Part shown: positions 28,920 through 33,920 of the stretch, one piece after another
Layout of the letters: each line of letters starts with the position of its first letter
Position numbering within the stretch: the stretch's first letter is position 1
Origin: Nocardioides jejuensis
GTDB taxonomy: Bacteria; Actinomycetota; Actinomycetes; Propionibacteriales; Nocardioidaceae
Direction of reading: 5' to 3'
DNA length: 33,920 nt
NCBI RefSeq assembly: GCF_004337475.1
Contig: NZ_SJZJ01000019.1
Location: 1 to 33,920, forward strand
Program-made: the position numbers and the translations under genes
The notes under the pieces: generated by a model
Database searches by the model: none
Told to the model about the DNA's origin: nothing
The model's input: the letters and a program-made list of their open reading frames with translations, nothing else

Positions 28920-29260
28920 AGCGGGCTCGTCTCGATGTCGTGCGGGCAGAGATGCTCGCCCTCATGGCCAGACGGGAGGATGCACGGCTGCTTCGGGTGG
29001 ATGGTCCAGTGCTCGCCGTTGTAGTCGTACTCGTGGCCGTCGCGTCGGTCCGGCTCGACGATCTCGCACGGCACCTCGGAGCCCTCGAGGTTCTCGTCGG
29101 GCGTAGAGATCTCGCCGTCCTCGATCGAGCCCCACTGGACGAGGCAGGTGTCGCACCACGCGGCGTCGTCCTCGATCTGCACGTCGTTGCCGCAGTGGCT
29201 GCACGTCGGGTAGTTGATGACCAGGCGCGGCAGCTCGTGGTCGACCGTGAGGCGGCTCAT
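28916..29260 (-). CDS. Acidic zinc-ribbon protein, 114 aa
   Basis: C-S-H-C-G-N-D ... W-C-D-T-C (residues about 20-39) is a clear zinc ribbon, C-x2-C-x12-15-C-x2-C. The remainder is very acidic, with W-G-S-I-E-D-G-E-I and a second His/Cys group near the C-terminus (C-I-L-P-S-G-H-E-G-E-H-L-C-P-H-D). Acidic small zinc proteins often bind host enzymes or single-stranded nucleic acid. ATG 29258-29260 overlaps the previous stop as ATGA. The family is not recognised. Confidence 0.7.
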   Translation of the reverse strand: MSRLTVDHELPRLVINYPTCSHCGNDVQIEDDAAWCDTCLVQWGSIEDGEISTPDENLEGSEVPCEIVEPDRRDGHEYDYNGEHWTIHPKQPCILPSGHEGEHLCPHDIETSPL

Positions 29261-29490
29261 GCCCACCACCGCTTCCGGCAGGAGCACACGTACATCGCGG
29301 CACCGTTCACGTACACCCGGTTCTTGAGCACCGTGTGCCCCCGACGACCATGCAGACGCAGCCGCACCCGGTGCGCCACCCTCCGAGCCCGCGGCGCCTG
29401 GTCGGCCAGCGCGCACACGATGATCGCGACGATCAGGCCGCCGCCGCACACGATGAGCAGGAACGTGCCGACCCGCTCGTCCGCGTTCAC
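29257..29490 (-). CDS. Small membrane protein with basic cytoplasmic domain, 77 aa
   Basis: One transmembrane helix lies at about residues 9-28 (F-L-L-I-V-C-G-G-G-L-I-V-A-I-I-V-C-A-L). A strongly basic segment (R-A-R-R-V-A-H-R-V-R-L-R-L-H-G-R-R-G-H) follows, then Y-V-C-S-C-R-K-R-W-W. GTG 29488-29490 overlaps the upstream stop as GTGA. An early membrane protein may alter host physiology or exclude other phages; nothing in the sequence shows which. Confidence 0.68.
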   Translation of the reverse strand: MNADERVGTFLLIVCGGGLIVAIIVCALADQAPRARRVAHRVRLRLHGRRGHTVLKNRVYVNGAAMYVCSCRKRWWA

Positions 29491-29780
29491 TGAGTCACCG
29501 CGACGAGGTCAGCGCCGACGTGGCGCAGCGTCATCGGCACGTGCAGCTTCGTGCCCGACGCCTCGCGGTAGTTGATGGACCCCAGGCTCATCGTCGTCTC
29601 GACCTCGGCGCCCAGCCACGCGGCCCACGCGTCGAGAGCTGCACGCGTCGGAAGGTCCAGCGTCACGGTGTCGCCGTCGGCGATGTACCCCGTCGGCTCC
29701 GGCAGCCCGGCCGACTGCGCCACAACGACGATGGTCGGGATAGCGAGCGCATGCCGCGTCGCCGCGTTCGTGGTGGTCAT
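29487..29780 (-). CDS. Hypothetical early protein, 97 aa
   Basis: The family is not recognised. The sequence has an Ala/Ile/Val N-terminal segment (H-A-L-A-I-P-T-I-V-V-V-A-Q-S), a D-T-V-T-L-D-L-P-T-R-A-A-L-D-A-W-A-A-W-L-G strand-helix, and a beta-rich end (L-H-V-P-M-T-L-R-H-V-G-A-D-L-V-A-V). The D-L-P-T-R ... W-A-A-W-L-G pattern recurs in small actinophage proteins of unknown role. GAGGAG lies ahead of ATG 29778-29780. It is the first gene after the strong hairpin at 29807-29847. Confidence 0.7.
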   Translation of the reverse strand: MTTTNAATRHALAIPTIVVVAQSAGLPEPTGYIADGDTVTLDLPTRAALDAWAAWLGAEVETTMSLGSINYREASGTKLHVPMTLRHVGADLVAVTQ

Positions 29781-29806
29781 GGTTGACTCCTCAGTGGTTG
29801 TTGAAG

Positions 29807-29847
29807 ACGAAGGCCCGCACCCCCGGTTGGGGAGTGCGGGCCTTCGT
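29807..29847 (-). terminator. Strong hairpin upstream of an early gene block
   Basis: ACGAAGGCCCGCAC at 29807-29820 pairs perfectly with GTGCGGGCCTTCGT at 29834-29847, and CCCC/GGGG inside extends the stem. On the minus strand the 3' side runs into CTTCAA, a weak U-tract. On the plus strand TGGTTTT follows, but nothing reads rightward here. It sits 27 bases before the start of the 29487-29780 gene. Confidence 0.72.
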
Positions 29848-29925
29848 GGTTTTCGCCCTGCCGCTACTGGTGACGACCCCGCCCCTTCCAAGGGCAGGCA
29901 GCAGCGACAGGGAGTTCAGGTGGAC

Positions 29926-29975
29926 GCGGGTGGCGTGCGAGCGGCCTTCCCAGCCGCATCCAGCACGCCACCCGC
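29926..29975 (-). terminator. Perfect 13-bp hairpin closing the first early block
   Basis: GCGGGTGGCGTGC at 29926-29938 pairs perfectly with GCACGCCACCCGC at 29963-29975; the loop itself contains GCGGC (29941-29945) with GCCGC (29953-29957). It lies 41 bases after the stop of the last Cro-proximal gene. Together with the next hairpin it fills the only large gap (29781-30016), so a structured small RNA is an alternative to a simple terminator. Confidence 0.65.
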
Positions 29976-30016
29976 TTCTTCGGCCCGGGCGCCGGGAGGG
30001 CGCGCACCGGGACGCG

Positions 30017-30196
30017 TCAGGCCTTCTTGCAGGCCGTGTGATCGAACGCCGGAGCGAGCCAGTAGCCGCAGGTGTTGCACTTCGGCGGCTTCACCGAGAT
30101 CGGACGCGGAGCACGCGACCGCCCCTTGCGAGGCACGTTGTGCTCCATCAGCCCGCGCCAACCCCGATCCGTCGTCGGGTACTTGTAGTCGCTCAC
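30017..30196 (-). CDS. Small basic zinc-finger-like protein, 59 aa
   Basis: The protein is basic (P-R-K-G-R-S-R-A-P-R-P) and ends in C-N-T-C-G-Y-W ... H-T-A-C-K-K, where three Cys and one His could coordinate one metal. GTG 30194-30196 overlaps the previous stop as GTGA. It is the last gene before two strong hairpins. A role in binding RNA, DNA or a host polymerase is possible; no family is recognised. Confidence 0.65.
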   Translation of the reverse strand: MSDYKYPTTDRGWRGLMEHNVPRKGRSRAPRPISVKPPKCNTCGYWLAPAFDHTACKKA

Positions 30197-30453
30197 GGCT
30201 CCACCTCGACCCCGGCGAACACGACCTCGAGCGGCCCGGGCAGCTGGTCCCAGCGGTACCGCGTGTGGTCGTTCATCCCGTAGGCGTTCGTCCAGTGACG
30301 AGTCACCGTGGTGGCCTTCGCCCGGACGTACAGGTCGCCGTTCGCTGCGCGTACGACCGCAGCCAGACCAGTCGGCTCGCCGGGCGTCGGCGCGACCGCG
30401 ATCGCCTGCAGGAAGGCGCCGAGGCGCGCCACCGTCGATGGCGTGGCCTTCAT
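30193..30453 (-). CDS. Hypothetical early protein, 86 aa
   Basis: No family is recognised. A helical N-terminus (S-T-V-A-R-L-G-A-F-L-Q-A-I-A-V-A) precedes a beta-rich part (L-Y-V-R-A-K-A-T-T-V-T-R-H-W-T and R-Y-R-W-D-Q-L). The end P-L-E-V-V-F-A-G-V-E-V-E-P is acidic. ATG 30451-30453 overlaps the preceding stop as ATGA. It belongs to the early leftward transcript that begins at the cro-like gene. Confidence 0.62.
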   Translation of the reverse strand: MKATPSTVARLGAFLQAIAVAPTPGEPTGLAAVVRAANGDLYVRAKATTVTRHWTNAYGMNDHTRYRWDQLPGPLEVVFAGVEVEP

Positions 30454-30740
30454 CGCCGCGCCCCGAACTCGTGGCGTGCGACCTGGCGCCGGCGCCGCAG
30501 ATCGTGGGGGAGTGCGGACACGAGGCGGTCCCACCACGCGAAGTCGTCCTCCGACTTCGGCTGGTAGTCGTCGCCGTCGCGTCGGGCGTCCCGGTCGGCG
30601 CGCAACACCATGCGGATGTTGCCCGGCGTCGGGACGTGACCCGCTCGACGGATCGCATCGGCTGCCAGTTCGACAGCCCTCGCGGATACAAGGCCTCCGG
30701 TGGGCTTGGGGTCACGCACAACGCGTGGCGGGGCGCTCAT
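30450..30740 (-). CDS. Hypothetical early protein, basic, possibly DNA-associated, 96 aa
   Basis: The sequence is Arg-rich, with a predicted helix (S-A-R-A-V-E-L-A-A-D-A-I-R-R-A-G) and G-N-I-R-M-V-L-R-A-D-R-D-A-R-R. A D-D-F-A-W-W-D-R-L-V-S-A-L motif and a basic tail follow. No membrane or catalytic motif is seen. ATG 30738-30740 overlaps the previous stop as ATGA. The basic helices could contact nucleic acid; this is inference from composition only. Confidence 0.6.
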   Translation of the reverse strand: MSAPPRVVRDPKPTGGLVSARAVELAADAIRRAGHVPTPGNIRMVLRADRDARRDGDDYQPKSEDDFAWWDRLVSALPHDLRRRRQVARHEFGARR

Positions 30741-31066
30741 GCGGCCCTCAGTTCTCGAGTCTCGATGGCCGACGCCCATTCGGGGTGGCGCTCCAGCACG
30801 AGGCGGGCGTAGTGCGACCGGTGGTTGTTGTTCGCCTTGAACGTGTCCCCGGTGGTCATGCCGTACTCCCACCGGATCCGCTCCCAGACCGCTCCGATCC
30901 CCACGCGAACGTGACCGGCGCGGATCCACTCGCCGATGAGCCGCTCGATCGCGGCCAGAACCCACGGGTTCTGGCGATGGAACTCGGCGAATCGCTCGGC
31001 GTGCGTCGCGCCCTTCGCATGGGTGGGCTCGACGAGAGCGACCAGGTCCAAATGCTCCCCACTCAT
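30737..31066 (-). CDS. Conserved-looking early protein, 109 aa
   Basis: The stretch R-F-A-E-F-H-R-Q-N-P-W-V-L-A-A-I-E-R-L-I-G-E-W-I-R-A-G-H ... G-I-G-A-V-W-E-R-I-R-W-E-Y ... F-K-A-N-N-N-H-R-S-H-Y-A-R-L-V-L resembles a protein that recurs in early operons of actinophages, usually without assigned function. It is mainly helical and basic. ATG 31064-31066 overlaps the stop of the HTH gene as ATGA. A DNA-binding or replication role would fit the basic helices but is not shown. Confidence 0.7.
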   Translation of the reverse strand: MSGEHLDLVALVEPTHAKGATHAERFAEFHRQNPWVLAAIERLIGEWIRAGHVRVGIGAVWERIRWEYGMTTGDTFKANNNHRSHYARLVLERHPEWASAIETRELRAA

Positions 31067-31263
31067 GACGCCTGCTTCTGGCGCTCGATGAACGCGTCGA
31101 GGTCGACTCGGTCGTAGAGCACACGGCCGGCGATCCTCGTCTTCGGAATCTGTCCGTCTGCGGCGAGCTGGTCGAGGGATCGGAGCCCGATTCCGAGGTA
31201 GCTGGCTGCGGGCTTCCGCTGGAACATGCGCCGCTCCGCTGCGGTCGAGGTGGCGGTGCCCAT
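31063..31263 (-). CDS. HTH protein, excisionase-like, 66 aa
   Basis: The sequence R-K-P-A-A-S-Y-L-G-I-G-L-R-S-L-D-Q-L-A-A-D-G-Q-I-P-K-T-R-I-A-G-R-V-L-Y-D-R-V-D-L-D-A-F-I is the helix-turn-helix_17/excisionase pattern: a winged helix with the final L-x-x-Y/F recognition strand. In temperate phages such a protein next to Cro directs excision by the integrase. ATG 31261-31263 shares one base with the cro-like stop. The TGCAGC repeats at 33834-33850 near the att core are possible target sites. Confidence 0.8.
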   Translation of the reverse strand: MGTATSTAAERRMFQRKPAASYLGIGLRSLDQLAADGQIPKTRIAGRVLYDRVDLDAFIERQKQAS

Positions 31264-31511
31264 CAGGCGGCCGCCTTGGCTGCGATCCGCTCGGCGTTCG
31301 TGACGAGGTCGAGGAGCGGGACTCCGGTGAGGGTCGAGACCTGCACGAGCTCGGGCCACTTGAACGGCAGCAGGCCGTTGATGCGCCGCGAGAGGCTGTT
31401 GAGGCCCATGTTGAGCAGCGGGGCCGAGTCGTCCTGGGTGAGTCCAGCCTGAGCGAGTGCTCCACGTACGGCCTGCCCCATGGCTGCCGAACTCGGATCG
31501 ATCGATGTCAT
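31263..31511 (-). CDS. Cro-like HTH regulator, first early leftward gene, 82 aa
   Basis: An HTH fold is predicted at about residues 18-60 (A-L-A-Q-A-G-L-T-Q-D-D-S-A-P-L-L-N-M-G-L-N-S-L-S-R-R-I-N-G). It is the first leftward gene, opposite the repressor gene, which is the Cro position in lambdoid switches. ATG 31509-31511 lies at the predicted transcription start of the leftward promoter, so it is probably leaderless. The longer frame that continues upstream crosses the operator region and is not used. Confidence 0.75.
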   Translation of the reverse strand: MTSIDPSSAAMGQAVRGALAQAGLTQDDSAPLLNMGLNSLSRRINGLLPFKWPELVQVSTLTGVPLLDLVTNAERIAAKAAA

Positions 31512-31518
31512 GTCCGGA

Positions 31519-31547
31519 ACCATACGTGTCAGATTTGGCACGATCAA
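31519..31547 (-). promoter_or_regulatory. Early leftward promoter, leaderless
   Basis: On the minus strand TTGATC (31542-31547), a 17-bp spacer and TATGGT (31519-31524) form a good SigA promoter. Transcription should start at about 31511-31512, at the A of the cro-like ATG. An imperfect dyad (31524-31544, halves related to CGTGCCA) fills the spacer and would let the repressor block polymerase directly. Confidence 0.72.
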
Positions 31548-31575
31548 GGTTTTAACACACCAGATATGGCGTGTT
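31524..31575. promoter_or_regulatory. Immunity operators between the divergent promoters
   Basis: Two related dyads are visible. The first, 31524-31544, has halves CGTGTCAGA and CGTGCCAAA. The second, 31554-31575, has halves AACACACCA and AACACGCCA read inward. A third, weaker CGTGCCA half lies at 31598-31604, against the repressor start. The shared CCA/TGG half-sites suggest binding by the HTH repressor at 31604-32041, with Cro competing. I cannot rank affinities. Confidence 0.6.
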
Positions 31576-31590
31576 TCGTATTGGGAACGG

Positions 31591-31596
31591 TAGATT
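31591..31596 (+). promoter_or_regulatory. Repressor promoter -10 element, leaderless
   Basis: TAGATT at 31591-31596 stands seven bases before ATG 31604, so the transcript would begin at the start codon. The corresponding -35 region (about 31567-31573) has no match to TTGACA and lies inside the operator dyad. The promoter may therefore be weak or positively controlled by repressor bound at that operator. Confidence 0.5.
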
Positions 31597-31603
31597 TCGT
31601 GCC

Positions 31604-32041
31604 ATGACCGATAACGAGAGCGCGGCCCTGACGCGGGCCCTCGGCGCGGAGATCCGCCACTGGCGGAACATTCGCAAGATGTCTCGGGCACAGCTGGCCG
31701 CACTGGTCGGCATCTCAGACACGACCATGGGGCGCATCGAGCGCGAGGGACCGGTCGACGTCACCAACACCTGGTCGATCGCCGCCGCACTCAGGGTCCC
31801 GTTGGCGGATCTGGTGCGACGAGCAGAGGAAGCAGCGTTCATGAACGCTGCAGCGGAACGGAGCGCGGTGAACGTCGCCCAGCTCGAGAGCGAGGCGAGC
31901 GATCTGGGCATCTCGGTCGGGCGCTACGGACAGGAGTTCGGCTTCGACTTCAACGCCGCGCGAGCCGGCCTTGCCCGGGCGGACTTCGGTCTGGCTGCCC
32001 GCAATGAGGACCGCGAGAAGCCGCGCCTCGGAGACGACTGA
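31604..32041 (+). CDS. Phage repressor, XRE-family HTH, 145 aa
   Basis: A Cro/C1-type HTH occupies residues about 12-70 (R-H-W-R-N-I-R-K-M-S-R-A-Q-L-A-A-L-V-G-I-S-D-T-T-M-G-R-I-E-R-E). The C-terminal 70 residues are helical and Ala-rich, with no LexA-like Ser/Lys peptidase, so induction is likely through the ImmA/IrrE peptidase encoded next. The start at ATG 31604 lacks a Shine-Dalgarno and fits leaderless translation. It keeps the lytic leftward operon silent in the lysogen. Confidence 0.88.
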   Translation: MTDNESAALTRALGAEIRHWRNIRKMSRAQLAALVGISDTTMGRIEREGPVDVTNTWSIAAALRVPLADLVRRAEEAAFMNAAAERSAVNVAQLESEASDLGISVGRYGQEFGFDFNAARAGLARADFGLAARNEDREKPRLGDD

Positions 32042-32055
32042 GCTTGTCGGGGGTT

Positions 32056-32481
32056 ATGACTACGGTCCCGGCCGTGGAGATCAACCCGTGGCGCCGACTG
32101 CGCGAGCTCGCGCACGTCACGCTGCTGTGGCATGACGGCGGCTCCATGGGGCACACAAGCCACCGGTTCCAGGCGATCAGCCTGCGCCGCGGGATGACGT
32201 GGGCCGAGCGCCGCTGCACCGTGCAGCACGAACTGCTGCACCTCGAGCGCGGGTGGCAGCCACTCGGCCTGCGGGCGAAGGACGAAGAGCTCGTCCGTCG
32301 CGAGACCTCTCGCCTCATGCTCCCGAGCATTGAGACCGTCGGCGAGGCCATCGCCTGGTCGCACTCCATCGAGGAAGCGGCCGACGAGCTCGGCGTGGAC
32401 GTCTACGTGCTGCGCAAGCGGCTCCGGCATCTGCACCCGGCGGAGCGGCACTACCTCTCACGGCGCCTCACTGACGACTAA
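32056..32481 (+). CDS. ImmA/IrrE-family metallopeptidase, 141 aa
   Basis: The zinc motif H-E-L-L-H (residues 58-62) in T-V-Q-H-E-L-L-H-L-E-R-G identifies the family; an acidic helix (K-D-E-E-L-V-R-R-E-T) supplies the third ligand. Such peptidases cut an XRE repressor upon DNA damage and induce the prophage. A C-terminal H-S-I-E-E-A-A-D-E-L-G-V-D-V-Y-V-L-R-K-R-L is HTH-like. ATG 32056 is chosen, with GGGGG close ahead; a TTG at 32044 is possible. The stop interlocks with the integrase stop (32478-32481). Confidence 0.85.
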   Translation: MTTVPAVEINPWRRLRELAHVTLLWHDGGSMGHTSHRFQAISLRRGMTWAERRCTVQHELLHLERGWQPLGLRAKDEELVRRETSRLMLPSIETVGEAIAWSHSIEEAADELGVDVYVLRKRLRHLHPAERHYLSRRLTDD

Positions 32482-33719
32482 CCCCAGAGCGCGGACTCGA
32501 CGGCGTCGGCGGCCGATCGCTTGATGTCGTCGACGACGTGCTGGTACTTCGCGGTGACGCTGATCTGCGAGTGACCGAGCGTGTCCATGACGGTGCGCTG
32601 GTCGACTCCCTTGAGCAGCATGACGGTTGCCGCTGAGTGGCGGGCGTCGTGGAGGCGGATGTGCTTGACGTCGACCTTGTCGAGGAGTCGGTGCCACGAC
32701 TTGGAGTCTCGGGACGGGTCGATCGGCTTGCCGTCGACCTGCGTGAACACGAGGCCGCTGTCCGTCCATGTGGAGCCGGCCGCGAGGCGTTCGGCGGTCT
32801 GGGCCTTCTTGTGGGCCTTGAGGATGCGGACGAGCTTGTCGCCGAGCGCGAGGTCGCGGCGTGAGCCCTTGGTCTTGAGGTCGCCGAGAATCAGGCCCTT
32901 GCCCTTGCGGCGCTGCAGGCCGACGCGGACACGGAGGACGTTGTCCTCGAGGTCGACGTCTTCCCAGCGGAGGCCGAGCGCCTCGCCCTGGCGGAGGCCG
33001 AGCGCGAGAGCGATCACCCAGCGGGCCTCGAGCCGCTCGCCTTCGGCAGCGGCGAGCACGCTGCGGACCTCCTCGACCGTGAAGACGTCCATCTCCTTGT
33101 CCTTCGCGGTCGGCGCGTCCATGGAGTTGGTGTCGGCGGGGTTGGCCCGGAGGCGCTTGCGCTGGACCGCGACCTTGAGTGCTCGCGACAGGATCCGATG
33201 GGTCTGCAAGACCGTCTTGTCGGACAGGGGAGTGGCGGCTTCGAGGGTGGGGTTGCCCTTCGTGCGGAGGTGGTCCCACGCGGCTTCGATGTGCTCCTGC
33301 GTCAGGCGGTCGAGTCGGTGGTGGCCGAGCAGCGGCACGATGTACTGCCGGACCTTGCAGTTGTAGGAGTTGTCGATCGTCTGGGCTGCGACCTTGCGGG
33401 GAGCGATCTGGGTGAGCCAGTAGGTCATCCACTTCTCGACGGTGATCGGCTTCCCGACGGCGGGGAGTTGCTGGTCGGCGAACTCCTGCTGCTTCTCGCG
33501 GAGGCGTGCAGCGGCGCCGGCGCGCGTGGATGCCTGGACCTTGCGGCGGACGGGCTTGCCGTCGATGTAGCCGAGGACGACGGCGCCGACCCAGGGGCAC
33601 TTGCACTTGGGGTTGCCGCGCGCGTCGAGAGGGCGGGCGCAGTCGGCGCGGTGCTTGGGGTAGAGGGATCCCTCGCCGTCACTGCGCTTCTTGCGTGAGT
33701 CCTTGGTAGCGCCCGCCAT
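32478..33719 (-). CDS. int: Tyrosine integrase, 413 aa
   Basis: The catalytic residues are visible: Arg243 in L-G-L-R-Q-G-E-A-L, His357 and Arg360 in R-L-H-D-A-R-H, His383 in L-G-H-S, and nucleophile Tyr392 in A-K-Y-Q-H. Residues 1-60 hold a basic start and a Cys cluster (C27, C39, C41) as in many actinobacterial prophage integrases, and a SAM-like core-binding domain lies at about 90-200. ATG 33717-33719 with GGGAG upstream is the start. It is transcribed away from att and probably binds GGGAGCAAC repeats on both arms. Confidence 0.95.
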   Translation of the reverse strand: MAGATKDSRKKRSDGEGSLYPKHRADCARPLDARGNPKCKCPWVGAVVLGYIDGKPVRRKVQASTRAGAAARLREKQQEFADQQLPAVGKPITVEKWMTYWLTQIAPRKVAAQTIDNSYNCKVRQYIVPLLGHHRLDRLTQEHIEAAWDHLRTKGNPTLEAATPLSDKTVLQTHRILSRALKVAVQRKRLRANPADTNSMDAPTAKDKEMDVFTVEEVRSVLAAAEGERLEARWVIALALGLRQGEALGLRWEDVDLEDNVLRVRVGLQRRKGKGLILGDLKTKGSRRDLALGDKLVRILKAHKKAQTAERLAAGSTWTDSGLVFTQVDGKPIDPSRDSKSWHRLLDKVDVKHIRLHDARHSAATVMLLKGVDQRTVMDTLGHSQISVTAKYQHVVDDIKRSAADAVESALWG

Positions 33720-33797
33720 GCCGCTGCTCCCTTGTGATCGGTGCGGCGCAGGAGGTGCGTCGCTGTGCGTGATCCTACCTAGGACTACCGACAAGAG

Positions 33798-33827
33798 GGG
33801 AGCAACGAGAGGGGCAACGTTGCTCCC
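33798..33827. repeat. Integrase arm-type sites, right arm
   Basis: GGGAGCAAC at 33798-33806, an imperfect GGGGCAAC at 33811-33818, and the inverted form GTTGCTCCC at 33819-33827 lie 85-114 bp from the right att core. They match the two direct copies at 51-70. The divergent arrangement upstream of int could also let integrase bind near its own promoter. A one-mismatch copy (33724-33732, inverted) overlaps the int ribosome-binding site. Confidence 0.65.
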
Positions 33828-33833
33828 TCGCTA

Positions 33834-33850
33834 TGCAGCGATGTGCAGCA
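33834..33850 (+). repeat. Short direct repeats near attR, candidate excisionase sites
   Basis: TGCAGC is repeated at 33834-33839 and 33844-33849, one helical turn apart, between the integrase arm sites and the core. Phased short repeats there are typical of excisionase binding. Further CGCAG-containing words follow (33874-33888), and a palindrome CCTTGCAAGG lies at 33891-33900, about 11 bp before the core. Confidence 0.4.
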
Positions 33851-33911
33851 CGCACAGAGATTTCACGCTCACGCGCAGCGCCACGCAGTCCCTTGCAAGG
33901 CCGTGCGTAGG

Positions 33912-33920
33912 ACTCATAAT
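33912..33920. other. Right attachment-site core (attR)
   Basis: The final nine bases ACTCATAAT equal the first nine of the window. They are preceded here by AGG, which would pair with TCCT at the left end in the joined phage site to complete an anticodon stem. The sequence before it does not resemble a tRNA 5' half. The host tRNA 3' half should follow directly outside the window. Confidence 0.72.

Noticed and set aside
28780..28965. A 61-residue minus-strand frame
   Set aside because: It is Pro/Gly/Arg-rich, crosses the end of the zinc-ribbon gene and lacks coupling to neighbours. The alternative frames 28770-28919 and 28633-28773 fit both junctions and carry Cys motifs.

Overview
The window looks like one complete, integrated temperate siphophage (prophage) of a high-GC actinobacterium. 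The evidence is the GC-rich coding with strong third-position GC, frequent GTG starts, start codons overlapping the previous stop (ATGA, GTGA, TGATG), and actinophage-type proteins: an HK97-fold capsid set, a Bet/RecT pair, an M15 endolysin, and a tyrosine integrase with a small Cys cluster. No mycolate-esterase lysin B is visible, which fits a host without an outer mycolate layer, for example Micrococcales. The genus cannot be fixed from the sequence alone. The window begins and ends in the same 9-base word, ACTCATAAT, which is the anticodon loop of a CAT-anticodon tRNA, so both edges appear to be att cores.

Layout. 1-174: att core, two integrase arm-type repeats and a complete phage-borne tRNA(CAT). 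175-2549: accessory cargo on both strands: an unknown protein, a DUF3263 protein, a HicA/HicB toxin-antitoxin pair with an operator-like promoter, a small unknown gene and a lipoprotein. A bidirectional terminator (2564-2601) closes it. From there to 31511 every gene is on the minus strand, so transcription runs from right to left. In transcription order these are: Cro-like gene, HTH/excisionase-like gene and small early genes (31511-28633); Exo and Bet recombination pair (28636-26931); small Cys-rich genes; a C5-cytosine DNA methyltransferase; a DnaN-like sliding clamp; a replisome organizer and a helicase-loader-like protein (22189-20877); a Zn/HTH protein and a membrane protein; HNH endonuclease, putative cos, TerS, TerL, a small membrane protein, portal, protease, capsid, connectors, tail tube, frameshifted tail chaperones, tape measure and tail-tip proteins (19321-4470); and a lysis cassette (4470-2608) with a membrane protein, a GDPD-like protein, an M15 endolysin, a holin and a small protein.

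The right end (31604-33920) holds the rightward repressor and ImmA/IrrE peptidase genes, the leftward integrase and the other attachment-site arm.

How it works together. The divergent repressor/Cro region (31511-31604) is the lysis-lysogeny switch; both promoters appear to give leaderless mRNAs. Early genes supply recombination (Exo and Bet), replication loading (an O-like organizer, a loader and a phage clamp) and DNA modification. Hairpins that resemble intrinsic terminators but have poor U-tracts stand in front of the first gene of several blocks (4122, 19321, 25795, 29780), so the long leftward unit seems to be punctuated rather than controlled by many promoters. The late block follows the standard HK97-like order. 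The most unusual points are the phage-borne tRNA next to an attachment site that lies inside a tRNA anticodon arm without restoring either half of it, the cos-like dyad between HNH and terS, ten perfect hexamer repeats inside the replisome organizer gene, and a GDPD-like gene in the lysis cassette. No gene-free stretch exceeds 300 bases; the longest is 29781-30016, which holds two strong hairpins.
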